Shown one piece after another: positions 6,817 through 14,258 of a DNA stretch of 14,852 bases (position 1 is its first letter; each line of letters opens with the position of its first letter). The notes under the pieces are model-generated. The model had not been told where the DNA came from. It saw only the letters and a list, made by a program, of their open reading frames with translations, and ran no database searches. Where the stretch lies: NCBI GenBank assembly GCA_016867505.1, contig VGJH01000011.1:1-14852 (forward strand). The letters run 5' to 3'. This DNA comes from Candidatus Bathyarchaeota archaeon (GTDB lineage: Archaea; Thermoproteota; Bathyarchaeia; TCS64). A program made the translations under genes and the position numbers.

Positions 6817-7408
6817 AAGCAGCTAGAACACTGTAACCACTTTTCTTCTCAAGAATCTTACAAGCACCAAAATATTTTCTTAAATATTCACTAAGGGTTC
6901 TTCCACCTTTATTAGATTGTATTACCAGTTGTATGCTTCCTCCTACTATCAAGTGGTTCAATGATTCTTCAACTAACGGTTCAACAACTTTTTTCATACC
7001 AGCGGAGATGGGTGGGTTACTAATTATTGTATCAAAAACCATGTTTTTGACAGGTGAAAAAAGGTCACCTTCTAGAAGGTGAATTGTTTTAGCTCCATTT
7101 ATCTTGATATTCTCTTTACATAATTCAATAGCTCTCGAATTTAAGTCAGTCATCCAGACCTCTAAGCTTGGTTTAAGTCTTGATGCCACAATACCAATAG
7201 GCCCATACCCGCAACCAAGATCCAATAACTTACCATTATCCGGTAAAAGCATGGTTTCGATTAAAATCCGGGTTCCAGTATCAATTTTTTTATGACTAAA
7301 TATACCTGAACTTGTTAAAAATTCTAATTCTATTCCCCTAAGTGTACATTTAATAAGTCCTTTTTCAGTCTTTAAGGTTGGATTTTGTGTAAAATAGTGC
7401 TCCGACAC
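6806..7408 (-). CDS. Class I SAM-dependent methyltransferase, RsmC/MJ0882-like
   Basis: The 200-residue enzyme has the Rossmann methyltransferase fold. The SAM-binding motif is DLGCGYG (63-69), the acidic residue of motif II is in TDLN (about 87-90), and the catalytic motif is NPPI (131-134). The opening HYFTQNPTLKTEKG and the FLTSSGIFSHKKIDTGT segment match the archaeal MJ0882 family, which also has NPPI and belongs to the group that includes bacterial 16S rRNA G1207 methyltransferase RsmC. An N-methylation of guanine in rRNA or tRNA is therefore likely but not shown. The GTG start lies three bases after the Cbf5 stop, so the gene forms an operon with another RNA-modifying enzyme. Confidence 0.9.
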   Translation of the reverse strand: MSEHYFTQNPTLKTEKGLIKCTLRGIELEFLTSSGIFSHKKIDTGTRILIETMLLPDNGKLLDLGCGYGPIGIVASRLKPSLEVWMTDLNSRAIELCKENIKINGAKTIHLLEGDLFSPVKNMVFDTIISNPPISAGMKKVVEPLVEESLNHLIVGGSIQLVIQSNKGGRTLSEYLRKYFGACKILEKKSGYSVLAAFKQ

Positions 7409-7411
7409 GAT

Positions 7412-8422
7412 TTACCACTTTTTAGGGTAGGTTCCCCTCTGCATGATTACTCTCTCGGATGTTGCTGCGATTCCATGTTCTAAATCGATCATTTCCTCTC
7501 CTAAAATCTCTGAGCGCATCAATGCGATGGCTTCATTTCTTTGTGTCATAACTGCTACTAGTTCTTTGGGTTTAATACCTGATTCTAATCTCAGAATCCC
7601 CGGTATTGCCAACTGTGCTCCAGTGCAAATGGCTTCAACAGCTGAATCACGTACCCAAATATGAGGAAGTAAGCTCAAAGCTTCCTCAATTGAGTGTACT
7701 GCCTTGAATAATGGTTTTTCATTGCCTTCTTTCAATAGATCCATCGCATCTGCAAGATCATAAAGAGTTACTGCTTGGGCTTCAACAAAGGGACCACTTC
7801 TCACACGTCTTAATTCATGCATGTGTGCCCCACAACCCAATAGTTCCCCAACATCTGCACAGAGTTTACGAATGTACGTACCACTTTGGCAACTCACTTT
7901 AAAAAGCCAGTTTCTACCACTGCCCTCTAAATATTCTATCCCATAAATCATTCTTGTTCTCAAACGTCTGCTTACAGCAGATCTGAGTGGAGGTCGCTGA
8001 TAGATCTCGCCAACAAACATATTGAGGATTTCCAGAAGTTTTGTTTCACTGACATCTTCATGTGTCCGCATAATGGTAACATATTCTTTACCAGAATCAA
8101 GTAAGGCTTGAACAATTTTTGTCGAATCCTCAAGGCATACTGGTAGAACGCCAGTAACATTAGGATCCAATGTTCCGCCATGACCAACATGATCGATATC
8201 CATCAGTTTTTTAACCCAAGCAGCCACTTCATGGCTAGTAGGGCCAGGCACCTTATCAATGACTATTAATCCACGTTTAATATGTTGCTGAAGATTACGC
8301 TGCTCGGGTGGTAATCCATATTTTATGTCAGCATCTTCTTCTGCACGTGTATAAATTGTCCTTTTAATCTCCCAAGCAGGTCTCTCAGGCATTAATATCC
8401 GAACCTGAATCTGCACCCACAT
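7412..8422 (-). CDS. cbf5: Cbf5, archaeal H/ACA pseudouridine synthase (TruB/dyskerin family)
   Basis: This 336-residue enzyme isomerises uridine to pseudouridine in rRNA, guided by H/ACA RNAs with Nop10, Gar1 and L7Ae, and can act on tRNA U55. The N-terminal extension and GLIVIDKVPGPTSHEV (51-66) are followed by the catalytic motif HGGTLDPNVTG (81-91) with Asp86. CQSGTYIRKLCADVG (178-192) closes the catalytic core. The PUA domain spans about 255-332. Length and motifs are normal for the archaeal family. The ATG at 8422 sits about 26 bases from a TATA-like box, which supports a leaderless transcript from this Met; Met11 is the alternative. The methyltransferase gene follows after three bases. 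Confidence 0.96.
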   Translation of the reverse strand: MWVQIQVRILMPERPAWEIKRTIYTRAEEDADIKYGLPPEQRNLQQHIKRGLIVIDKVPGPTSHEVAAWVKKLMDIDHVGHGGTLDPNVTGVLPVCLEDSTKIVQALLDSGKEYVTIMRTHEDVSETKLLEILNMFVGEIYQRPPLRSAVSRRLRTRMIYGIEYLEGSGRNWLFKVSCQSGTYIRKLCADVGELLGCGAHMHELRRVRSGPFVEAQAVTLYDLADAMDLLKEGNEKPLFKAVHSIEEALSLLPHIWVRDSAVEAICTGAQLAIPGILRLESGIKPKELVAVMTQRNEAIALMRSEILGEEMIDLEHGIAATSERVIMQRGTYPKKW

Positions 8423-8443
8423 CTATAAGCATGGTGCATTAAT

Positions 8444-8452
8444 CCAATATAC
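8444..8452 (-). promoter_or_regulatory. TATA box of the cbf5 operon
   Basis: On the minus strand this reads GTATATTGG, centred about 26 bases before the cbf5 ATG. Transcription would begin at or next to the start codon (leaderless), which agrees with the absence of an SD. Confidence 0.5.
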
Positions 8453-8512
8453 TACGAGACATATTCAATGTTTTTTTCAAATTTTTATTTTCGTGAAATG
8501 TTATTTTAAATT

Positions 8513-8518
8513 AAAAAA
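8513..8518 (-). terminator. Poly-T terminator after the split gene
   Basis: On the minus strand there are six T in TATTTTTTAATTT, starting five bases after the stop codon at 8523, in a region without a gene (8423-8522). More T- and A-runs follow. Confidence 0.45.
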
Positions 8519-8522
8519 TATT

Positions 8523-9035
8523 TTATGAGATTTTTGTTTTAAGCTTTGGTTCGCCTTTAATTTTTTTAATCAACTTTAATGTTGATTCAATGGCGTCTTC
8601 TGGACCATCTAAAAGAAAAACTTTGCATCCTTCTGCGCCATCAATTCCACCTCCACCTATTGGCAATACATCGACTCCGAAAAGTTCCTTGAATGCTTCC
8701 ATTTCAGTTATCACAGCACCTTGAACCACCATCATGCCACATTTAACATCTAAAGCGGTATCAACTCTATTTTTCCCAATACGTGTAACTATACCATCAA
8801 GACTTATTGGTACTAATTTTTCAAGTCCCACAGGGATAACTGTTGTAACACCATTTGTGGTTAAATGTCCCCAAACTGCACCAATAGTTCCTCCTCCAAC
8901 ACCTCCAAGTAGGATTCCGGCTGCACCAAATGGATCTATAGCATTTGCACCCTTGATGAAAACATCATTAGGTCCCATTTTTGCAGCAACTTCTGAGAGT
9001 TCACTGCTTTTTACATTCAATAACATAAGGGTCAA
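8523..9035 (-). CDS. C-terminal part of a conserved unknown protein split by a frame change
   Basis: The frame gives 170 residues if read from a TTG at 9035, but the likely gene continues from the preceding frame. It contains a Gly-rich core with DVFIKGANAIDPFGAAGILLG, GGGTIGAVWG, VIPVGLEKLVP, GAVITEMEAF and GGGGIDGAEGCKVF. From memory this is the C-terminal two thirds of a conserved family of about 240-250 residues found in bacteria and archaea as one protein, without assigned function. The N-terminal third lies in another frame at 9001-9273. The coding pattern remains good on both sides, so a single-base error or recent mutation near 9008-9012 is the simplest explanation. Nothing resembling an SD precedes the TTG. 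Confidence 0.7.
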   Translation of the reverse strand: MTLMLLNVKSSELSEVAAKMGPNDVFIKGANAIDPFGAAGILLGGVGGGTIGAVWGHLTTNGVTTVIPVGLEKLVPISLDGIVTRIGKNRVDTALDVKCGMMVVQGAVITEMEAFKELFGVDVLPIGGGGIDGAEGCKVFLLDGPEDAIESTLKLIKKIKGEPKLKTKIS

Positions 9036-9273
9036 GGCGGATTTTTGGTTCAGTTAGTTCTAAACCCTTATCTGTTACGACACCAGCAGTGAAATACCCT
9101 TTTTCACTAATTTGATTTCCAAAAAGCTCTTCAACAACATACGCATTTGTTGTGCCAGTAGCAATTACTAAAATTCCCTCTTCTTTTGCTGCTTGAATTA
9201 AATCCATATGAGCAATTGCTTTAGCTATCAAGCGTTTCCCTTCAGCTGGTGTCAATGAAACTTCTGCTAACAC
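9001..9273 (-). CDS. N-terminal part of the same conserved unknown protein
   Basis: The 90-residue frame starts with GTG, eight bases after a strong SD (GGAGG), so this is the true start of the gene. It reads LTPAEGKRLIAKAIAHMDLI, then GILVIATGTTNAYVVEELFG, the opening I associate with the family whose remainder lies in the next frame. It ends at a TGA a few codons after YVIECKK, where homologues would run on into DVFIKGANA. Removing one base from the five-A run (plus-strand T-run 9008-9012) joins the two parts smoothly as ECK-SSELSEVAAKMGPNDVF. The product is perhaps a metabolic or regulatory protein with a Rossmann-like half; I cannot name the reaction. Confidence 0.7.
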   Translation of the reverse strand: MLAEVSLTPAEGKRLIAKAIAHMDLIQAAKEEGILVIATGTTNAYVVEELFGNQISEKGYFTAGVVTDKGLELTEPKIRLDPYVIECKKQ

Positions 9274-9280
9274 TTAATAT

Positions 9281-9285
9281 CCTCC
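9281..9285 (-). promoter_or_regulatory. Strong SD deciding the GTG start of the split gene
   Basis: On the minus strand GGAGG precedes the GTG at 9273 with seven bases between. A TATA-like box (TTTATATTA, plus-strand 9349-9357) lies farther upstream and would give a leader of about 50 bases. Confidence 0.6.
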
Positions 9286-9512
9286 AAATATGGATTAAAA
9301 AAACTCAAGAGTCCATAAAAACTTAGCTGAAATTTTTTTTTTGCGCTCTAATATAAAGAAATAATGTAATAATACTGTAAGATATAATAATAATATGTAG
9401 TATAACTGATTGTATTGTTACTCTCCCTTGTTGAGTTAAAATAGTCAAGATATGGAAAATTTTTAAGCATTTTTGTCTTTAGGGAGTTAAACTTTGCATG
9501 GAAGTTTTATCG

Positions 9513-10310
9513 TTATATGGGATTTTGTTCTGATAATGCTTCAGCAAATATTTCACCAAAAGCGGTTAAACTGATAACTTTCATTTTGCTACCTTTCTCA
9601 GCATCTATCAAACCTTTAAGCTCTAACCGATTAACAATTCTACTAAACCTATTTCTCAACGTGCTTGAAGCTGCCTTATAACCAAACCACCGAATTACAT
9701 CACTGATTGATTCAGCTTCTCCCCCATTTTCACGCAGAAGAACAAGCAGCCTCTTTTCTCTATCCCATTCCTTCTCTTCATGTTTAGTATTAGGCTCAAG
9801 ACGATATCCAGGAAGCTGAATTTCCGTTGGTTCTCGACTGGGCTGATTTCGAGCGTTTTCGAACCAAAGGTTGAATTTTTCGTCACCAATTTTACCATTA
9901 ACATACCAAGCAGGCTTATCTGAGGGAACAGAGTAGACTCTGGCATTTCTGAACATTAGGGCTACTGTTAAAGCTACTCCTTGAGTAATGTTTGTAGTAC
10001 TTGTTGTATCAATCAACACCTCTTCACCAGCTGCTCTCGCTTTACTAACTACATTATATAATGCCTTAAATGCGGATCTATGGTTCATTGGGTCATAGCC
10101 AAGCATCTCTGGGTCAAGAATCTCTAATTTATCACGTAATTCCTCTGCATTTCGTAGACTCATATAACTAAAAACGCCTGTCTCGTCAGTTGACTCGACG
10201 CTACTATACAAAAGATATAATTTAGTAATGCCATGGATTTTACTCCAATAACGAACTCCATCGAAATGACGGCGGAAATATGTGCCTACAAGACATACAA
10301 TGATTGTCAT
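9513..10310 (-). CDS. CARF-domain winged-helix transcriptional regulator (Csa3/HFX_2341-like)
   Basis: The N-terminal half (about 1-135) is a Rossmann-type CARF domain. It starts with a strand (MTIIVCLVGT), continues with GITKLYLLYSS, and has the ligand-loop strand VLIDTTSTTNITQGVALTVA (98-117), followed by ARVYSVPSD. A linker (about 140-180) leads to a C-terminal winged helix (about 182-262: KRLLVLLRENGG, SSTLRNRFSRIVNRLELKG, KVISLTAFGEIF). In known members CARF binds cyclic oligoadenylate or similar nucleotides, and the winged helix binds DNA. No cas gene or CRISPR array occurs in the window, so this is a stand-alone regulator here. AGGAG lies 14 bases before the ATG, inside a palindrome, which suggests autoregulation. 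The CARF assignment rests on pattern, not on a search. Confidence 0.85.
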   Translation of the reverse strand: MTIIVCLVGTYFRRHFDGVRYWSKIHGITKLYLLYSSVESTDETGVFSYMSLRNAEELRDKLEILDPEMLGYDPMNHRSAFKALYNVVSKARAAGEEVLIDTTSTTNITQGVALTVALMFRNARVYSVPSDKPAWYVNGKIGDEKFNLWFENARNQPSREPTEIQLPGYRLEPNTKHEEKEWDREKRLLVLLRENGGEAESISDVIRWFGYKAASSTLRNRFSRIVNRLELKGLIDAEKGSKMKVISLTAFGEIFAEALSEQNPI

Positions 10311-10315
10311 ATTTG

Positions 10316-10359
10316 ATCAGGTTTCTCCTGATTTTATTGAATAAACTATATTACCTGAT
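10316..10359. promoter_or_regulatory. Candidate operator of the CARF regulator: palindrome plus extra half-site
   Basis: ATCAGG-tttct-CCTGAT (10316-10332) is a perfect 6-bp inverted repeat. A third copy of CCTGAT lies at 10354-10359, directly beside the TATA-like box. On the minus strand the palindrome is in the leader of the CARF gene and contains its AGGAG SD. Protein binding here could block transcription, or the RNA hairpin could hide the SD. Confidence 0.5.
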
Positions 10360-10360
10360 T

Positions 10361-10369
10361 AATATATAA
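10361..10369 (-). promoter_or_regulatory. TATA box of the CARF regulator gene
   Basis: On the minus strand this reads TTATATATT. Initiation about 26 bases on, near 10339, would give a leader of roughly 29 bases holding the palindrome and SD. Confidence 0.5.
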
Positions 10370-10476
10370 GTTATTCTAGACATAACATACATGTATCTAT
10401 ATAATTACATTTTTATAAGACAATAATCATTATTTTCATATAATATGTTATTGTTCTAAAGTTTATTATTCCAAGT

Positions 10477-10486
10477 ATTATAAATG
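10477..10486 (+). promoter_or_regulatory. TATA box of the nrdH-nrdD operon
   Basis: TATTATAAAT is a close match to the archaeal TATA consensus. Initiation near 10507 would give a leader of about 57 bases. The rest of the divergent region 10311-10563 is AT-rich and includes the palindrome ATACATGTAT (10387-10396). Confidence 0.5.
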
Positions 10487-10516
10487 AGATAATTAGATTT
10501 AATTAGAACCATCAGC

Positions 10517-10556
10517 AGATGTTTTCCCATCTAATCTAGTGTACTCCATCGGAGAC
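10517..10556 (+). promoter_or_regulatory. Leader hairpins before nrdH, one covering its SD
   Basis: AGATG (10517-10521) can pair with CATCT (10528-10532). Downstream, CTCC (10544-10547) can pair with the SD GGAG (10551-10554), extended by GT/AC around a one-base bulge. CATC also recurs at 10547-10550, so GATG could pair with either copy and open or close the SD hairpin. The stems are short; a regulatory role is a guess. Confidence 0.25.
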
Positions 10557-10563
10557 GCAACTT

Positions 10564-10836
10564 ATGAAACAAATGAACTCTGTGATAAGGGTATACTCCC
10601 TTCCTGATTGCTCTAAATGCGATGTGTTGAAAGCATGGTTAAAAGATAATGAATTAATTTTTGAAAGTAAATGGTTTGATACTGAAGCGCAGACAGAGTT
10701 TGTTATGAAAAACATGTTTGGTAATCCCCCTATACTTGAACTTGGGGAGAAATGTGTGGCTGCTGAAGAAATGTTTCCTCAGGGGATACTGAATGAAAAT
10801 GTAGTGAGGGACTTACTTGGGATTAAAGAAGGGTAA
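10564..10836 (+). CDS. NrdH-like redoxin (glutaredoxin fold)
   Basis: The 90-residue protein has the thioredoxin/glutaredoxin fold. It starts with IRVYSLPDCSKCDVLKAWL, which carries the redox pair Cys16-x-x-Cys19, and has the expected proline pair before the third strand (NPPILELG, about 54-61). It probably passes electrons as a dithiol to the ribonucleotide reductase encoded next. The genes overlap by 20 bases. Some archaeal and bacterial class III reductases are known to use a NrdH-type redoxin instead of formate. GGAG lies nine bases before the ATG. Confidence 0.88.
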   Translation: MKQMNSVIRVYSLPDCSKCDVLKAWLKDNELIFESKWFDTEAQTEFVMKNMFGNPPILELGEKCVAAEEMFPQGILNENVVRDLLGIKEG

Positions 10837-13081
10837 AGAGCTTCCACCTGGTCAGATGGCTATTGATCAGTTCTATCGAGCTGAGAGGCTTTATCGTGGT
10901 ATGCCCATGGTTCGAACAACTGATGGTTATCTTGTTCCATGGGAAAAGAATCGGATTATTGATCAGTTACAAAGAGAAACCGCCTTGGCAGAGACTATGT
11001 TTGGAATGCAGCCATTGAATGGGCTCAAAGCAGAGAAGATTGCTAACGAAGTGGAGAAACGTATCAGGTTAATCAAACCAAAATATGTCTCTGGTCCAAT
11101 GATTAGGGAAATTACAAACAATGTTATGCTCGAGTGGAGCGAGCAAGAGAATATGCCAGAGTTACAGATTTACCGTAACATCCTCACCCGTGTTGGTGTA
11201 CCAGTCCCTGATGCTTATGACATCGACACTGGTTCTGGATTCGAATCAAAAGAAAATGCGAACTTACAACCTAATCCAGAGACCGTTCATAAAAAGAAGG
11301 CTGATAGGTTAAGTAAGGAACAATACCTCCTGCTAATGGATCCGACATTAGCAACAGCTCATCATCAAGGAGATATTCACATTCATACTCTCGAATATTT
11401 TGGTTCACGACCTTTCTGTCAAGACTGGGATCTCAGGTATTTCCTTTATTACGGTCTAGTTCCAGATGGTTCAGGGTTCCGCAGTAGTGTTGCTGGGCCA
11501 GCAAAACAGCCTGAAGTTGCGATTTTACATAGTGTTAAGGTGCTTGCAGCTGGTCAAACAAACTTCAGCGGAGGACAAGGTTTCATGTACTATACAATGT
11601 TCCTTGCACCTTTCCTGAGGGGATTACCCTATGAAAGAGTTAAGCAACTAGCTCAGATGATGTTTTATGAACTCACCCAAACTTATGTCACTCGTGGTGG
11701 GCAACTAGTTTTTAGTAATATTCAGCTTCCCATGGGTGTACCAAAAATATGGAGAGATGTTCCAGTTGTTATGAAAGGAAGAATTGGGCCTGATACTTAT
11801 GGTAGTTATGAGGATGAGGTACAGACCTTCTTCCGAGCAATAACTGAAGTCTCATTAGAAGGCGATTTTTGGGGTAAACCCTTCAACTTCCCGAAGAATG
11901 AAAACTATGTCTCACCTGAATTCTTCAAACCAGAGTATGATGATCTCTGGATGCTAGTTCATAAAAGTGTAGGAAAGTTTGGTGCCCCATACTTTGATAA
12001 CATGCTTCCAACATATCGCGGGTATGGTAACGGAATAAGCTGTTATCAGTGCTGTGCATACCAGTTTGCCAACACTCCTGAGACTGATCCTAAATTTAAT
12101 GAGAAATTATTTTTTGAAGATGGCCAGCACTTTAGTATGGGTGGATGGCAAGTAGTATCTCTTAACATGCCTCGACTCGCTTACAGGGCAAATGGTGACT
12201 ATGATAAACTGTTTGAAGCTGCCCAAGAGAATATGCGACTAGCAGTTGAGGTCTTTAAAGCAAAACAACATTGGATGCAGAAGGCAATAAACAATAAAAT
12301 GGTACCCTTCGCAACCCAGACTCCCCGTGACCCAAGAACAGGTAGACTTGCACCACCTGCTGTTGACTTCAGCGAATTAGTTAATGTGATTGGTGTGGTT
12401 GGCATAAATGAGATGGTTCAACACTTCACAGGTAAACAACTTCATGATAGTGATGACAGTGTTCGACTAGCAGTAAGACTGCTTTTAGATATGGAGAAAT
12501 ATCGTAAAGGCCTTGAGATGAGGAATGGCTTCAAATTAATGCTTGCTAGAACTCCAGCTGAGAGCACAGCTCAAACTTTTGCTATCAGTGACTTGGTTTC
12601 TCCTCAATACAAAAAATATGCTCAGTCAGTTGTGAAAGGAGATCTTGAAGGAAGCCTTGCATTAGCTAAAGGGCAACGAGACTTACCAGTATACTACAGT
12701 AATGGAACCCACACATATGTTGGAGCAAAGATTGCTCTTGGTAAAAAGCTGGATATTGAGCATAAATTCTTCCCAATATTAAGTGGTGGTAACATCTTCC
12801 ATGCGTGGCTTGGTGAATCCTGTAGTGATCCTGAAGCATTATACAAGTTAACCCAAAGAATCTGTAGAAACACCCAGATAGGTTACTTCAGTTACACTAA
12901 AGACCTGACTGTATGCAGCAAATGTCAATCAACAAACACAGGTTTACTTAAAAATTGCCCAACATGTGGTTCAGACAGCGTCAAATGGTGGAGTCGTATA
13001 ACTGGTTACTATACAGATGTGACCGGATGGAATGAAGGTAAGCGTCAGGAGCTAATGGATCGTTATAGAGTCGGTATCTAA
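10817..13081 (+). CDS. nrdD: Anaerobic (class III) ribonucleoside-triphosphate reductase, NrdD
   Basis: The 754-residue enzyme reduces ribonucleotides to deoxyribonucleotides by radical chemistry without oxygen. An ATP-cone lies at about 33-125 (TTDGYLVPWEKNRIIDQL...AEKIANEVEKRI). The glycyl-radical barrel follows, with GDIHIHTLEYF, Cys201 (RPFCQDWD), GGQGFMYYTMFLAP, RGGQLVFSNIQLP and a Cys cluster (409, 412, 413 in GISCYQCCAY) that should include the thiyl-radical residue. A zinc site CSKC...CPTC (700, 703, 714, 717) precedes RITGYY, whose Gly730 is the predicted radical glycine. The TTG start is supported by GAGGG six bases upstream and by overlap with the redoxin gene; an ATG at 10856 is the alternative. 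The activating enzyme NrdG is not in the window. Confidence 0.95.
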   Translation: MGLKKGKELPPGQMAIDQFYRAERLYRGMPMVRTTDGYLVPWEKNRIIDQLQRETALAETMFGMQPLNGLKAEKIANEVEKRIRLIKPKYVSGPMIREITNNVMLEWSEQENMPELQIYRNILTRVGVPVPDAYDIDTGSGFESKENANLQPNPETVHKKKADRLSKEQYLLLMDPTLATAHHQGDIHIHTLEYFGSRPFCQDWDLRYFLYYGLVPDGSGFRSSVAGPAKQPEVAILHSVKVLAAGQTNFSGGQGFMYYTMFLAPFLRGLPYERVKQLAQMMFYELTQTYVTRGGQLVFSNIQLPMGVPKIWRDVPVVMKGRIGPDTYGSYEDEVQTFFRAITEVSLEGDFWGKPFNFPKNENYVSPEFFKPEYDDLWMLVHKSVGKFGAPYFDNMLPTYRGYGNGISCYQCCAYQFANTPETDPKFNEKLFFEDGQHFSMGGWQVVSLNMPRLAYRANGDYDKLFEAAQENMRLAVEVFKAKQHWMQKAINNKMVPFATQTPRDPRTGRLAPPAVDFSELVNVIGVVGINEMVQHFTGKQLHDSDDSVRLAVRLLLDMEKYRKGLEMRNGFKLMLARTPAESTAQTFAISDLVSPQYKKYAQSVVKGDLEGSLALAKGQRDLPVYYSNGTHTYVGAKIALGKKLDIEHKFFPILSGGNIFHAWLGESCSDPEALYKLTQRICRNTQIGYFSYTKDLTVCSKCQSTNTGLLKNCPTCGSDSVKWWSRITGYYTDVTGWNEGKRQELMDRYRVGI

Positions 13082-13109
13082 ACACAAATTTTAGTAACCG
13101 AAAGATCCC

Positions 13110-13115
13110 TTTTTT
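13110..13115 (+). terminator. Poly-T run after nrdD
   Basis: Six T lie 28 bases after the nrdD stop and eight bases before the next ATG. It may end nrdHD transcripts. No convincing new promoter is seen between, so read-through into the next gene is possible. Confidence 0.3.
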
Positions 13116-13123
13116 CTATTGAT

Positions 13124-14254
13124 ATGTTGTATGCAGGATTAGATATTCAAGATTTACCAACACCAGCTTTGCTTCTTGATCTCGATAAATTTAATTGGAA
13201 TATTGACAAGATGTTCACATTTTCAAAAAAAGTTGGTGTAGGTGTTCGACCACACGCTAAAACCTTCAAAGCAGCAGCAATTTGTAACAAGCTAATTGAC
13301 GCTGGAGCTTTGGGAGTGATGACGCAGAAGCTTAGTGAAGCTGATGTTTTACTTAATAGTGGAATATTATATGGTAAAACCAATATCTTGATCAGTCAGG
13401 AACTCACGGATCCAAGGAAAATTGAGTGCCTAGTTGGCTATAATGTGTCAATGGGTGAAGGGAAAGTACTCACAAGTATCGATGACATCAGAGAAGCTGA
13501 GATGATTAATGACTCGGCTGAGAGGTGGGGAGTAAAACAACATGTAATTATTGAAATGAGTCATGGTCGATGTGGAACACCCCCTGGTCAACCCACTGTC
13601 GATTTAGCTATAAAAATAAGCAAATTATCTCATCTTGTTTTTCGAGGTATCTATGGGTATGAGAATCCGGTTAACCGTGAAACTGCACTTCAAAGAAATA
13701 AACAAACCGTTGATACAGCAAATATGATATGTGAAGCGGGCATTCCTGTAGAAATTGTGAGTGCTGGAAGTACAGGAACATATGAAGTTACTGGAACATA
13801 TCCTGGTATAACTGAGATCGAGCCAGGAAGCTTTGTATTTGGAGCAGGACCTGAAGGCTCAGGTTATGGATGGAAATCTGAAAATAATGTATATTTCAAG
13901 AATAGTTTGAGTCTATTATCAACGATAATTAGCACAACGCATCAAAATAGAGTGGTGACTGATGCTGGTAGCAAAGTTTTTGGTGCGCCCAATGCAGGAG
14001 TTAATCCTCCTGTTTTAGCATATGCTGATGGCAATAAAATTGATTTTGATAGAGCAAGTCTCAGTGAAGAGCATTGCACCTTAAGCTTTAAAGAAAACAG
14101 TGAAGATCGTAAAAAACTTCATTGGGGACAAAAAATTGAGCTGATTCCAAACCATTGCTGCACTGCTGTTAATCAACATGAAAATTTGATTGTCGTAAAA
14201 AATGGTAAAATTGCTAGTGTCTGGCCAATTACTGCACGCGGAAAGTATTGGTGA
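13124..14254 (+). CDS. PLP enzyme of the DSD1/D-threonine aldolase family (alanine-racemase-like N-domain)
   Basis: The 376-residue fold-type III enzyme has an N-terminal TIM barrel (about 10-255), opening with DLPTPALLLDLDKF. The pyridoxal-phosphate lysine is Lys46 in RPHAKTFK. Phosphate-site and barrel-end segments follow in EIVSAGSTGTYEV and EIEPGSFVFG. The C-terminal beta domain holds the metal pair His344 and Cys346 (PNHCC), as in D-serine dehydratase and D-threonine aldolase, which need zinc or manganese. Either dehydration of D-serine or retro-aldol cleavage of a D-3-hydroxyamino acid is possible; substrate cannot be read from the sequence. No SD is seen before the ATG. It forms an operon with a VOC protein four bases downstream. 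Confidence 0.92.
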   Translation: MLYAGLDIQDLPTPALLLDLDKFNWNIDKMFTFSKKVGVGVRPHAKTFKAAAICNKLIDAGALGVMTQKLSEADVLLNSGILYGKTNILISQELTDPRKIECLVGYNVSMGEGKVLTSIDDIREAEMINDSAERWGVKQHVIIEMSHGRCGTPPGQPTVDLAIKISKLSHLVFRGIYGYENPVNRETALQRNKQTVDTANMICEAGIPVEIVSAGSTGTYEVTGTYPGITEIEPGSFVFGAGPEGSGYGWKSENNVYFKNSLSLLSTIISTTHQNRVVTDAGSKVFGAPNAGVNPPVLAYADGNKIDFDRASLSEEHCTLSFKENSEDRKKLHWGQKIELIPNHCCTAVNQHENLIVVKNGKIASVWPITARGKYW

Positions 14255-14258
14255 TTAA

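Noticed and set aside
9001..9035. Programmed +1 frameshift site of the RF2 type
   Set aside because: The shift region reads AAA AAG CAG TGA, not the CTT TGA type slippery stop; a one-base indel in the A-run is simpler.
8734..9057. 107-aa plus-strand frame opposite the split gene
   Set aside because: Pro/Thr-rich shadow of the Gly-rich conserved protein on the other strand; no SD.
9423..9486. Inverted repeat CTCCCT...AGGGAG in the gap before the CARF gene's 3' end
   Set aside because: Only six bases with a loop over 50; likely chance.
10387..10396. Palindrome ATACATGTAT as an NrdR box
   Set aside because: Only one copy and no match to the NrdR consensus pair; kept only as a note on the intergenic region.
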